From the NCBI GenBank assembly GCA_026545765.1, contig CM048842.1, positions 19,370,667-19,434,666 of the forward strand: a DNA stretch of 64,000 nt. The letters run 5' to 3'. This DNA is from Plantago major (Eukaryota > Streptophyta > Magnoliopsida > Lamiales > Plantaginaceae). Below, piece by piece: positions 23,457 through 35,307 of the stretch; position 1 is the first letter of the stretch, and every line of letters starts with the position of its first letter. The translations under genes were made by a program, and so were the position numbers. A model generated the notes under the pieces. It did no database searches. It saw only the letters and a program-made list of their open reading frames with translations, and had not been told where the DNA came from.

Positions 23457-24116
23457 TAACTGATCATCTATATAAATGATGTAAAGTGTAAACTGACAGC
23501 GAGTATCCAAATCGTCATTCTTCTTCGCGTGAAAATCTCATAATGACTAGAATATGGCCGAAATCTCCAGGTATGTACAATTCTCTTCGATTTGGAAGAT
23601 GAAGTTATTTTCCAACTCAAATTAGGGTTTATTAATTGTATTGCACTTTTGTTGTTGTTAATTGTTTTTGCTGCACTTGACAAACCATTTCTTATCTGAT
23701 CCATGAATTTTATGGCAAATATTCTTTGTTGCTTTGCTAACTCTGTCTATCAATATATTTTGCAGTCGAACATCTATATATATTTAATACTTAGTCTTAT
23801 AAAAGTCCTATTATATTTGTAGAGTCCAAAAAGTCCCTTAGCTTTCTATACAAATTGTTTAGTTTTTAGTTTTACCCGTTTTATATTTCGCGGGTCAAAA
23901 TTAACTGGTTTTGCGGGTCAAAATGCATGCGGGTCTTACCGTTTTATATCTGGGTACAGCATAAATAGGTATTTTTCAGTTTTTTTCTATTTTCCACCGT
24001 TTTCTTCCGCTTTTCTCTCGCTTTTGGCGATTTTTTCTGGATTTTGACAAAACCCTTGTTTCTGGAGCGATTTTCTCTCTACTTTTGGTGATTCATTGCG
24101 CGATCATCAGGTAATG

Positions 24117-24400
24117 GCTGTTGAAACTTGATTTTAGTGTTTTTGAGTTCGATTTTGCGTGCGTTTGTTGTCGTTGTTGCTTCATTGTTGCTCGATTTTC
24201 GATTTTGCTCGTTGTTGCTCGATTTTGCATTTTGCTCGTTGTTGTTTCGGTTTTCGATTTTCGTTTCGCGATTGTTGTTGTTCGATTTTCGTTGTTGTTG
24301 CTCGATTTTCAGTTTCATCGCGGTTGTTGTTCGATTTTCGTTGTTGTTGCTCGATTTTCGGTTTCATCTCTTCAGTTTCACCGCGATTTTCTCTGGATAT
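24117..24400 (+). repeat. minisatellite of GTTGTTGCTCGATTTTCG units
   Basis: TTGTTGCTCGATTTT and close variants recur about ten times. Long open frames through this stretch on both strands are products of the repeat and are not genes. It would form the 5' leader of the gene-like fragment at 24457. Confidence 0.75.
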
Positions 24401-24456
24401 TGTTGTCAGTTCGATTTTAACCTTCTATTCGTCTCGTTTTTGCTTGTTAGGCATTT

Positions 24457-25229
24457 TAATGGCGGAATCGAATGTGAATGCTACTGCTCAAGTGAACACG
24501 GAGCATCCTATTCACCGTAATCCTGTTTCCGCATGGGTAAGTGTTTTTTAGTTGCGTTTATGGTTCGTAATTGAGTTGTTTTGCCAGATCTGTTGATTTA
24601 CAGTTGAATTTTATGGTCATGTTCTTCATTTGAATCTTATTGTGGGAAACTGTGGAATGTCTGTTTGTTTTGAACATTTTTTGTGGAAACTGTCTAGGTT
24701 TTAGTAAGTATTGTCTAGTTTTTAACATGTATCATCTACTTTTTATGATTTTTAGATTTGCTATGTGGTTGTGTACACTGTATATGTTTTTTGTGGGGAT
24801 TTGTTGTCTGTTTGAATTTTCTGAATGTTTTGTGTGAAATTGTCTAGTTTTTAACATACTCTACATTTTAATGTTTTACGGCTTTTTTTTTGTGTGAAAT
24901 TGTCTAGTTTTTAACATATATTGTCTAGTTTTTATGTAAATACCTTATGCTTTAGTTTTTAACACATATGGTCTAGTTTTTAACAATATTTGTCTAGTTT
25001 TTCATGTTATATCTTTCTGTTGTGCAGTTGTGTTGAACTGTCTAGTTTTTAGTATGTATTGTCTAATTTTTATGTAAGTTGAAAAAGCAAGAAGCAAAGA
25101 AAGCTGCTGATGAAAAAGCTTCTCAATGATCTAAGAGACCTGCTGTTGATGATGATTTTGAAGAGGGTGGATCGGATGATTTGAAGAAGAATGCTCTGAA
25201 GAAACTAAAGCAATCGAAGAAAAATTAGT
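24457..25229 (+). pseudogene. gene-like fragment: two candidate exons around a repeat-filled intron
   Basis: A possible first exon starts at the ATG at 24457 (MAESNVNATAQVNTEHPIHR) and ends at a good donor, GCATGG|GTAAGTG, at 24535/24536. A possible last exon at about 25078-25229 begins after an AG and encodes a lysine-rich tail (KKQEAKKAADEKAS), an acidic stretch (DDDFEEGG) and ends LKKLKQSKKN then TAG. It has an internal TGA near 25127. The intron and the downstream flank are full of TGTCTAGTTTTTA motifs. I do not recognise the protein. It may be a gene piece captured by a transposon or a dead gene. Confidence 0.35.
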
Positions 25230-25445
25230 GTCTAGTTTTTACAACATATTGTCTAGTTTTGTAACTGAATTGTCTAGTTTTGTAAATGAATTGTCTAGTT
25301 TTATTACTTGTTCAGAAATTTACTCACTCAGTGTAACATAATTGTCTATATTGTCTAGTTTTTACATTATATTGTCTAGTTTATAAAAGGAATTCTCTAG
25401 TTTTTACATGATATTAAATTTACATTATATTGTCTAGTTTTTACT
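24652..25445 (+). repeat. dispersed array of about 19 TGTCTAGTTTTTA motifs
   Basis: ATTGTCTAGTTTTTA and one- or two-base variants occur about 19 times, all in the same orientation and at irregular 18-60 bp spacing. They lie on both sides of the candidate last exon (25078-25229) but not inside it. Confidence 0.9.
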
Positions 25446-25706
25446 TGACCCGTTTTTTTGAATCCGGGTCAAAAGATCCGCGAAAAACCATCAGAAGCCA
25501 AGTCGAGAAAAAATGTATAATTGTCTTGTTTTAACGTTTGAAGGGGACTTTCGGGACTCTTCTATATATAGGGGTCTCTCGCAAGACGGACACTATATTT
25601 AAAAGACCAGTTTTTATTCTAAAGGATTTGTATAGCACTTTTCCCTCAAATCATTGTGAGAATTTCTTTGAGTTTATTTGACAAAAAAAATACAAAATAA
25701 TTACAA

Positions 25707-26508
25707 GGGGAAATTACGTTTCCTAACCCTTAAATTTGAGCCAATTACAGTTTAGTCTCTTCTATTCAAACAATTACAGATACACCCAAAATCTAATTTT
25801 TGAGTTGACCAGAAATAAAATAAATGGAAAAGGAAATGAATTGGACTTAGTTGCAATTTATAATCTTCAATTTACTACACATTGGACTCTAATATTTTAT
25901 AAATTACAACAATGACTCATTTCTTCTTCTTCCTCCTCCATTTCTTCTTCCTTCTTCAAAAAAGCTCCGATCGGAGCTGTGAAAAGCTCCGATCGGAGCT
26001 ATTATATACTGACTCGTGAGCTATGACTCCGTTCGAGTGGTGAAACTTCCGGAAGTTTTGCAGCTCAGGGCGGAATCGCTAACTTCCCATCGGAGCTATT
26101 CAATGCTCCGATCGGAGCTTTTTTTTAGTAGGAAGAAGAAGATGAAGGAAGAAGAAGATGGAGGAAGGAGGAAGAAGAAGTAGTTGACAAAGATTGGTGG
26201 TGGTGGTGGTGGTTGGAGGTGGTGGAAGAAGGTTGAAAATGGTGGGTAGTTAGATTTGAAGAAATAAAAATTTTGGGGTTTGTTTGTGAGAGTTATAAAC
26301 GTTTTGGGGTTTATTTTGCAATAAGAGAGAATTAATTAATTTTTGAATTATAAAGAAAAGATAAAATGGGTGAAAAAGTTGACTTTTGGGCCTATTTGTA
26401 ATTAAATTTTTTTCGTGTGTAAAAAATGGGTTGATATGTAATTGTTTGAATAGAAGGGGCTAAATTGAAAAGAGGCTATATTGCAGGGGTGGTATATGTA
26501 ATTTTCCC
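25707..26508. mobile_element. foldback element with long terminal inverted repeats and GCTCCGATCGGAGC palindromes
   Basis: The outer 70 bp or so are inverted copies of each other; both contain CTTCTATTCAAACAATTACA when read inward. Further in, CTTCTTCTTCCTCCTCC faces GGAGGAAGGAGGAAGAAG. Near the centre the perfect palindrome GCTCCGATCGGAGC occurs three times (about 25967, 25989 and 26105). Almost the entire 802 bp can therefore pair with itself. There is no coding sequence. The end sequence GGGGAAATTAC resembles that of the MULE-like element at 44179. Confidence 0.75.
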
Positions 26509-26673
26509 TAATTATTACAAACAAGGAAAGTTTGAAAGCCCAGCAAATACGTGTTTATTGACCGGACTCAGAAGAAAAAAACGTTCTAATCTATTTTTGG
26601 ATGTGATTGATTAATTTCTAATATCCCAAAAAAATCTCCCTATTCACACTAAGACCCATTAAAATATGTAGTT

Positions 26674-27566
26674 AGGCTATGTTCTCTTCAACTGCAATTT
26701 TGTGAACTGAATTGAAACTGAAACGAACTGAACTGAACTGAAGAAATTATTTTGTAATAATAATAACAATTATATAATGGTATATATAATCACAATTTTA
26801 AAAAACATATTATTTTTGTCATCTTTCTCACACTCTTCCTACTTTTTTTTCTGTCACTTTACCTTTTTATTTATTATTGTATAACAAACTTTAAAACTAA
26901 CCATGCAATATAGAGCCCGAGGAAGATAATATAGAGTCCGAGGAAGATAATATGGAGGAATAAATGCCATTTTTCAACATTTGTAATAATATTCTTTTTG
27001 TAAAGTTTGGTCTGACTTTGATTTGGTTTAACTTGTTTTGGAGTTTTTGAGAGTCATTTGAAATACTTGTAGAGTTTGGTTTGACTTTGATTTAGCTTAA
27101 CTTGTTTTTTATTTGTTATGTTTGAGAAAAAACTCAACGTTAGCTTCTGAGTTTAATTCTATTGTTCTGATATCTTCCAACAAAAGAACATGTAGATTTT
27201 TGTTAGAGATGTACATACAGAATATGTGAACCAGATTGTATGGTACTCTCAGGTGTAGTTTCTTATCTTAACTCACATTTTACGGTAGAAAAGAAGGGTA
27301 ATTCAAATTCTAACTATACTCTTTATTTCATTGATCTACTAAAAGTCATATTAAAAAGAAAGAAAGAAAAAAAAGTTGAAAATAACTCAATTGGATAAAT
27401 TTTCTTATTTTCTCATACAAAAGATCGGGTGTGTGAATAAATGATAAAATAATAATAATAATAATAACAACAAAAACAACAACAACAACAACAACAACAA
27501 CAATATGAATTTAATGAACTGAACTGAATGAGTTTTCAGTTGAATAGTTGAAGAGAACAGAGCCTT
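26674..27566. mobile_element. large MITE of the GTTCTCTTCAACTG family
   Basis: It begins AGGCTATGTTCTCTTCAACTG and ends GTTGAAGAGAACAGAGCCT, about 890 bp. TAGTT flanks both ends as a possible 5-bp target copy. The interior contains AT-rich DNA and an (ACA)n/(AAT)n microsatellite at 27450-27503. Its small relatives are 90-140 bp, so this is either a longer parent or one enlarged by insertions. Confidence 0.7.
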
Positions 27567-28619
27567 AGTTATTATTCTATTAATAGTTAGAATAGAATAA
27601 TGTTAAGGATCCTCCTTAATATTGGTTGTTGATTCTTCCAGCCACTAAATTCGGCAGTTTTAACAACCCATTATTGGTAAATATGTAAACTTTTCGGCCC
27701 ATGATTTGCAACTAAAATCCTGCCACAAAATTAGGATGCTAAATTAAGAAAAATTCGGCCAACGTAATATTAAGGCAAAGAAAAAACCTTCTAATAACCC
27801 TAAACTACTAAAATTGAGGGCATACATTTACATATAAATTTGCAGCATCAATCACGAAATTCATCAGTAGTTGACGACTATTCTCCGCCATAAGCTAGAT
27901 TCTATCCACAGATACCCAGGCATGGATGTTCCCAAAAAGCCTTGACAGAATGTCAACAAGACATTAATCACAATCATCAATGGTAGAATCGGAATCAGAG
28001 GTAGGAACTTTGTGTTCATATTCCTATTTGCAACTATTACCACCATTCACTAACATTCTAAGTTTGATTTGTATTTTCCATTTGTTTATGCAATTTCAAA
28101 CAGTGGATATATGCCATTAAGATTAGGTTATTATTTGATTCAATTCTATTTGATTTTTTCAGCTTCATAATATGCCCTATAATATGTATGATGAAATACC
28201 CATGATGGTCTTTATGTGGTTTCTCCTTTAGATTGTGTGCTTCAGTGTACTGTTTATTAATAAAGCTTTTGTCATTCATTGTTCTAATCCACATGATTGA
28301 ATTTTGCAGAAGTTAAGAACTGGAGAAGAAAGAGTAATTACACAAGAGAAAATGGGAAGAATACAGAGATGGTTATACATGGGCAGTCAAAATCAATTGT
28401 ATGAGTTAAAGATCGATATTCTGCTCGTTTCTAATTGTGTTTTCCAATAGTTTATTTGATAGTTGATTTTGATAGCAATTTAGTATCAATATTAAGATTA
28501 AAAGAGTCTTCTTTCAACATTGCCATTATATGTGCTTATACTCAAATACTTTGTCCATGGCATGTGCCTGAGTCTCCTATCCAGTGTATGTGAATTGCTT
28601 TCAGTAGCATTAGGCTTAT
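27567..28619. other. intergenic DNA, nothing recognised
   Basis: Short frames only. A purine-rich stretch at 28308-28370 follows a TTTTGCAG that could be an acceptor, but no exon structure can be built around it. Confidence 0.4.
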
Positions 28620-28699
28620 TTTGTCAATACAAATTTATTTCTTACTCCAGTTTCATGTTTCATTGGATATATCTTTACTCTATCAGATAATCTGAATGT

Positions 28700-29500
28700 A
28701 TTCTATGTTATGGTACTTATAATGCTTTTGATGAAACTGTAATCCATGTTCTTAAAGATTGCGCCTATGGTTGGCTTGTGTGGGGTGTTGCTCCTCTTGC
28801 TAATAATATTATACTCATGCAATGCAGATTCTCTCTTGCTCTGGATTGAACATGTCCATAAGTCAGCAGATAGTAGTGAGATGGAACTGTTTGTTGCGTT
28901 GTGTTGGAGTATCTGGGGTAATCGGAATAAGTTGGTGCTCGTAAACAGGGGATATGACGCTATGGAGGCTGTGCGGTTTGTTGCGGACTATATAAATCAT
29001 TCCGAGGAGGCTCAACCTGCGTATTCTAGCCCAAGGCCACTGGAACCTGACCATCGTTGGCAACCACCAGGAGTTGGAGTAGTTAAAGTGAACTTTGATG
29101 CTTTGATTTACCGAGACAAAATTGGAGCAGGGATTGGTAGCGGTGCTTCGAGATTCTAATGGGGTAGCTTGGAGAAGGTGCAAAGTCCGTTCTATTTGTT
29201 GCCTGGAAATCGGTTTTGTGGCTCGGGGCGCTGTCCAACTAGTAGGAGATCGACAATATCTATACGCAATCTTTGAATGGTGGTGTTATTGAACAACTTG
29301 AAGTTGAATCAATCTCTCTGGCTCCAGTGGGTGGTGCTATTCAGGAAATCAGGAAATCAAACTTCATTTGCATTGCTTTATTTCTGCTTCTTTTCGTTTT
29401 GTCAGACGATGTGGAAATATTCTAACCCTTTTACTAGATAAGGATATTGAATATGATAGTTAGGGAGCCATGTGTTACCTCTTGAATTTCATGATGTACA
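28700..29500 (+). mobile_element. L1-type LINE 3' fragment (zf-RVT end and RNase H-like region)
   Basis: Frames here read IHVLKDCAYGWLVW, as in the plant LINE zf-RVT domain. Next comes LFVALCWSIWGNRNKLV, and then RWQPPGVGVVKVNFDALIYR, the start of the RNase H-like domain of plant LINEs. The frame breaks after GAGIGSG, and the continuing protein is readable one base off (LRDSNGVAWRRCK). The fragment starts abruptly. A frameshift plus 5' truncation make it dead. Confidence 0.75.
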
Positions 29501-29744
29501 CTGAGTTTGGTATTTCTATTGATATCTGAGTTTTATCCTTAAAAAAGAAAGATGTAATTCTTTCTTAATTGATTGAATGACATACACCTCCTTTTGTTAA
29601 AATAGAGAGAAGTATTTTTTTTATTTGAAAATGAGACATAGAAGTATTATACAATACATTAGTTTATTTACTCTGATTTTCATATTGAGAAAAATGGACG
29701 TGTAATGTATAGACGTAAAATCTGGAAAATATGATCAACATTGG

Positions 29745-30412
29745 TGTTTTTTGGATATTAGAAAATAACTTATATATTTTATTAACAACATAGACATTTT
29801 GAATTATAACATGATTTTATTGATAACAAACGTAGTATCTAGATAAATTATTTAAAAACTGTCGCTAATGAGACTTTGTGATCTTTTTAACACAAACTAT
29901 TCTGGAATATAGTCTTTAATTAGATAACTTATCTACAGACAGACATATTTTATCAAAAAATTATCGATGTTATTAATCAAAATGCTTATGTTGTTAACAA
30001 AATGTATCTTTTGTACACATGAAAAAATACCAATGTGGATAACACATACGTTTTGGTCAGTATCATTGATAATTTTCTTGACAATATAGGTACATTTCTA
30101 GATAATTGAGATAAAGACCGTCCCTACGAAAATTACTCTTTTTTAATGCCAAACTAAATTAGGAATCTCATAAAATATAGATAAGTCTTCAGATAATTTA
30201 TTTAGAGATTAACCTATGTTGTCAAAAAAATCATCGATGTTATTAATCAAAATACTTATGTTCTCAACATTGGTGTCTTTTCATATTATATCAAAACTTA
30301 TTTCGTTAACAACATAAACGTTTTGATTAATAACATTAATAGTTTTATTGATAACATAGTCCACTTTTAGATAAGTTATCTACAGATAGTCTCTCATAAT
30401 ACTTTGTGTAAA
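29745..30412. mobile_element. cluster of three MITE copies of the GTCTCTAGATAA family
   Basis: Copies lie at about 29745-29875 (right part only), 29880-30145 and 30180-30412. All carry ATGTTATTAATCAAAA and AACATAGACGTTTTGA-type blocks with TAGATAA.TTATCTA ends. Three side by side suggests insertion of the family into itself. Confidence 0.65.
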
Positions 30413-31295
30413 ATGTATTACAGAATATTATCAATAAATTGTACTATCCTAAAAACTCGGAAATTTTGTACAATTGTTTCTTTTACTCAGGGCATGGTGC
30501 ACCTTGAATGTGGTAGATAAGAAGATGATATTCAGTGGGGGTGGGAACGGGTCGGTCCAGTCCGGGTGCAGTTCCTCTTATTTGGGTAACTAAAACATTG
30601 GCTGAGTGTTTGGTATAGAGTTAAAAAAAGTGAGTTAAGAAAAAATTTTAGTTGATAAATAGTAACGGAGTTAAAAATGTGCGAGTTATAAAAAATAGTG
30701 TTTGGAATAGAGTTAAAAATTTATAGCTATTAGGGTTGTTATACATATTGTGTAAGAATAAAGTGATAGTGTAAGAATAAAGTGATAGTGTAAGAAGGAA
30801 GTGATGCGTTTGATATTTTTTAAGTTTATTTGATTGGTTTAAATGTGGGATGCAATTCGAGTTTCCTTGAGCTTTCGATTGTTGAAAAATATCGACTCCT
30901 GCCTTTTCTTGCTACTGATTTGTGCTCAAGCTTTGGAATGTTTCTTTTCTGGCGAGTTAAATTAATTGCCATTTTCTATACTAATTAATTTCGTTTTTAA
31001 TATACATGTCCTAATATATAATTTTGATGTATTAGCAAGGAGACACATTGGATGCTATTTCATGGTTTTTTGTTCGAGTCGATCTGGAAAAATGGCCTAT
31101 AGAAATGTGACGAGGATGAAGATAAAACTTATTTTAACAAGCAGAAATGTTTCATCAGGCCTATGATGTAGGAGAAGAAATGAAATCAATTATTTTGTTT
31201 AGTTTTTCAATTATAGAATATGTTTGGTTTGAGGACGAGTGATTTCGTATATTTTGTTTTCTGAATAATGTCCTTCGTGGACGTCTTATCTGAAT
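30413..31295. other. intergenic DNA with a short tandem repeat
   Basis: GTGTAAGAATAAAGTGATA is repeated three times in tandem at about 30751-30806. GTTTGGTATAGAGTTAAAAA recurs in variant form at 30610 and 30700. No gene was recognised; the 66-codon frame at 30966 has no motif. Confidence 0.5.
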
Positions 31296-31311
31296 ACATT
31301 ATTTTAGTGTT

Positions 31312-31421
31312 TTTTTTTTCAGAGGAATAATTTCATTTAGAATCATTACAAGCAATGGGTAAGAGTATAGATTTATGGTCTCACGTCAACTAAATGAAAT
31401 TATCCCTCTGAAATAAAAAAA
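31312..31421. repeat. long hairpin (inverted repeat, about 30-bp arms)
   Basis: TTTCAGAGGAATAATTTCATTTAG at about 31317 onward faces CTAAATGAAATTATCCCTCTGAAA at about 31396-31419, with a loop of about 55 bases. Poly-T and poly-A tracts sit outside the arms. It could be a small foldback MITE or a small-RNA hairpin. Confidence 0.8.
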
Positions 31422-32346
31422 AAAAAAATGAACCCCAGTTTAACGAAGTAATAGAAATCCATAAAGGAAGTTGATCTTATCCCTGACTTAGTGAGGAAGT
31501 TGATCTTATCCTTGACTTTGGATAAAAATATAAACTCCGGTTTAACGAAGTAATAGAAATCCATAAAGGACTAGCTTAGCTACTACGAATCCTAATGTGG
31601 TCTACAAAATTCTAAATAACATCTAATCCATGGGTGTCTGTTAGGCTGACGTGACAATTATATATGTAAGTTAATTTTCTTGATTATTGATCCAACATGA
31701 CTTTAAAGCTAACTAGCTGAGAGACTAATTAACTTAGATATATTGTTTATAAGATAGAACCTAGCATGCATGATGTATAGACAATGGAATTGGGGAAGTA
31801 TGAAATACAATTTTGGGAAGTGGCGTATACCTCTCTGTCGACTTCAGTCTTCAAGCAGCAGACTTAGGTCTGAACTTTTAACATTCTATGCTCTACAATA
31901 ACTAGATTATTTACAGGCCCATTTTCTTCAGAAGGTGTAAATGACCTTGCCAATCAATCGGACTATAAGGGATCATTAAGCTCATAAATTTAAAGGTATA
32001 ATGGGTTTGAAAATTATAAAGCTCAGGACCTTATGAGTTGTTTATAAACTATGCTATGGGATATTAATTTGTCAGCTACGTTTGCCATATATATATCAAA
32101 AATACGTGCTCCACAAATATTTTCCCATAAATCAGAATTTATCTATGATCAATAATACAACTAATGCATTGTGTATTTTAAAAAAGTTTCGATACAACCA
32201 AGCCATTGAGTATTCTTAGTGTTTTTGGACAATTCATACAGACGGTGATCATCTCCTTGATTGCGGATAAAAAATTCAAGGTCAAATTAGAAAGTAGTAC
32301 AACTTAGGGAAAAAGTGTGTTTGTGATAGAGTTATGGATATACTAG
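31422..32346. other. intergenic DNA, nothing recognised
   Basis: A short direct repeat (TTTAACGAAGTAATAGAAATC at about 31439 and 31542) is the only structure seen. Confidence 0.5.
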
Positions 32347-32347
32347 G

Positions 32348-32407
<60 letters not shown>
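32348..32407. repeat. (TA)n microsatellite
   Basis: About 30 uninterrupted TA units. Confidence 0.97.
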
Positions 32408-32411
<4 letters not shown>

Positions 32412-33372
32412 TTTTCACTGGTTTCCGCTACACGCGTAGGTTTTATATGGTTATTATATATATGGTGTGTAAGACTGTACTGATGTTTCTAAGAAATAAG
32501 TTATGGGTTTTCATATTTTTTACGTGTATTTGATTTATTTTAAAATTGTCAAATTGATTTAATGTTGTTAGTATAAATAAGAAAATAATAAGGAGATATG
32601 ACATGGTAGGATAGGAACACGAAGATAAATATTTATTTAAGTTGAGAGTGAGTTATAGATTGTTATGGTATAAAGTCTACAGCCAAAATTTAGAGGTTAT
32701 AGTGGTATCAGGAAGAAAAACCTTGAGTAACGTGTTTGTTCTCTATCAGCACGTAAATTAGATAGGTTGTTGTTATCTTTGACGAAATGTGCCTAAAGTA
32801 ACTTGCAACTTAGTAAGTAATATACATGTGTGTAAGTAGCATTATATACTATTTATATCTAAGTTTTATTATAAATTAAATTTTCACAGAGATCTCTCAC
32901 TATTAAAGAGAAAAATTGCTAGCATTATATACTATTTATATTATTCCGCAATAATTCTTTATATATCTAAACATAAGGAAAACAAAAACATTTCATCATG
33001 CATATATTAACAAAAAAAAAAATTTGAAAGATTCAACGGATTATTTCGTGTATTTTGGAATAATGATTGAGTTTAAGAGGACTATTTGACAATAATGGAT
33101 AAATATTAAAAGAGGAAAAAAAGTGCCCCATAAAAAAAGGAAAAAAAGTACTCTATGTCGAGACACTACCAGTTTAGGTGAGCAAGATTTGTATTATCCG
33201 ATTAGTTTATATATACTTGATTTTATCAACCGTACAATTAGGAACTCCGACCCAAACATTGGACAAAAGAATTTATAAAGCTTGATTGGAACAAGTCTAC
33301 TAAAAAGAATCAAACGTTTACGACCTAAAAAAGTAAAATTTTGATACTAACAAATATAACAATAACGGGCAT
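32408..33372. other. AT-rich intergenic DNA, nothing recognised
   Basis: No open frame of interest and no repeat partner seen. Confidence 0.5.
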
Positions 33373-33389
33373 TGGGGGGGGGGGGGGGA

Positions 33390-33512
33390 GGACAACCGCA
33401 ACATGTGAAATTATGTTTGTAAGATACTTATTTTGTGTGTGGTGGGGTGACCACTGCGGTGGTTGTTGTTGGGAACCTGGGGGGTTGTGGAAAAAAACAC
33501 ACATAACGGGGA

Positions 33513-33585
<73 letters not shown>

Positions 33586-35270
33586 CCCCTCCCCACCCAT
33601 AACGGCCCGCGCACCCGGTGGGGGGCCATGGAAAAAACAACCGTAACATGTGAAACTATGTTTGTTGAACAATAATTTGTGTGTGGTGTGATAGGGTGAC
33701 CACATACCACCGTGGGGGTTATTATGAACCAACCTTATTGATTGTGTTCTATACTTTTGTATTTTATTTTCGTATGGGGTTTGAGGGATATCACTACAAA
33801 AAGCGATCATGCGACGGATAGATCCGTCGCTCTGACAACGATCCGTCGCCCGGCTCTGGCGGATAGAAATTCCGTCGCCCCACTGGAGCTGTGGCGACGG
33901 ATAAATAACCCGTCGTCCAATTCGCGACGGATTATCATTTTTGACTTTTTTTTTATTTTTTTTTAAATCGATTATTGGCGACGGATAGATTCTATCCGTC
34001 GCCAATTTAACGATGGATAGATTCTATCCGTCGCCCCATGGGGGGACGGATAGATCAATCCGTCGCTGAAAAGCTATTTTAAAAAAAAATCCGTATTCGA
34101 ATTTTTATATTCATATACGGATTAATTCATATCCAATTTGTATTCGTATACGAGATATTGATTTATCGAAACTACAATATTCAAATCGGACAATAATTCG
34201 GTTGATATTCAAATCGAAACTACAATATTCAATACGATTATACAATAAATCGAAAATTTTATACAATGACAATAATATAAATTCATTATACAATAATACA
34301 ATACAAACTAAAATACCGAAAATGTACAAAAAGATAAAAGATAAATACCTAAAATACCTAAAATGTTCAACCTAAAATACCGAAAATATACAAAAAGATA
34401 AATCGAAGATCCGGAGGCGGTGGTGGCGATAAGATCCGGAGGCAGTGGTGGCGTGGAGAGACGGGTGGTGGTGGTGGTGAGAGGCGGGTGGTGGAGTGGA
34501 GGAGGAAGAGCGGTGGTGGTGGTTGTGGTGGTGGTGGTGGGTGTGGTGCGGTGGTGGTGGCAGTGGTGGTGGGTGTGGTGCGGTGGTGGTGGGAGGAAGA
34601 GGAGGTGGTGGAGGAAAGGAGATGGCGGTGGTGGAGGAAGAGAGGTGGTGGTGGTGTAGGAGGAGAGGAGAAAGGGAGGAGAGGTGGTGGTGGAGGAGAG
34701 GAGGTGGTGGTGGAGATATATTAATGTTTTTTAGGTTTTTAGCGACGGATAGATCTAGATCTATCCGTCGCTAACTTTTCTATTTTTTTTATTTTCCGGT
34801 CATTTGGCGACGGATAGATCTATCAATCGCTATCTAGCGACGTATAGATCTATCCGTCGCTAAAAAAAATTTATTTTTTTTCTTATTATTATGGTCAACA
34901 AAATTAGCGACGGATAAAAGTTATCCGTCGCTACAGAGCGATGGATAATTTTATCTGTCGCTAACAGAGCGACGGATAAAAGTATCCGTCGCTACAGAGC
35001 GACGGATACTTTTATTCGTCGCTAAGGGTAGCGACGGATTAAATCCGTCGCTACCCTTAGCGATCCGTCGCTATAGGGGCGACGGATAAAATCCGTCGCC
35101 CCTTTCCGTCGTTTTTTCCCTGATTTCTTAAAAACATGTATCCGTTACTAATATTAAGAGAGGGGGACAACCGCAACATGTGGAATTATGTTTGTAGAAT
35201 ACTAATTTTTGTGTGTGGTGGGGTGACCACATACCACTGCGGTGGTTGTTGTTGGGAACCTACATAACGA

Positions 35271-35307
<37 letters not shown>

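Noticed and set aside
24079..24551. Several long frames rich in Phe/Cys/Val or Asn/Lys
   Set aside because: All phases of the GTTGTTGCTCGATTTT minisatellite are open; no single frame is favoured.
24652..25445. CRISPR-like array of TGTCTAG repeats
   Set aside because: Spacing is irregular, repeats are short and diverged, and the DNA is plant nuclear DNA.
33325..34005. 226-codon minus-strand frame with a long Glu-Arg repeat
   Set aside because: The repeat is a translated (CT)n microsatellite, and the frame crosses the CACTA insertion boundary.
34420..34774. Three overlapping Gly/Val/Trp-rich open frames
   Set aside because: They arise from the GTGGTGG minisatellite inside the CACTA element; no codon pattern or domain.
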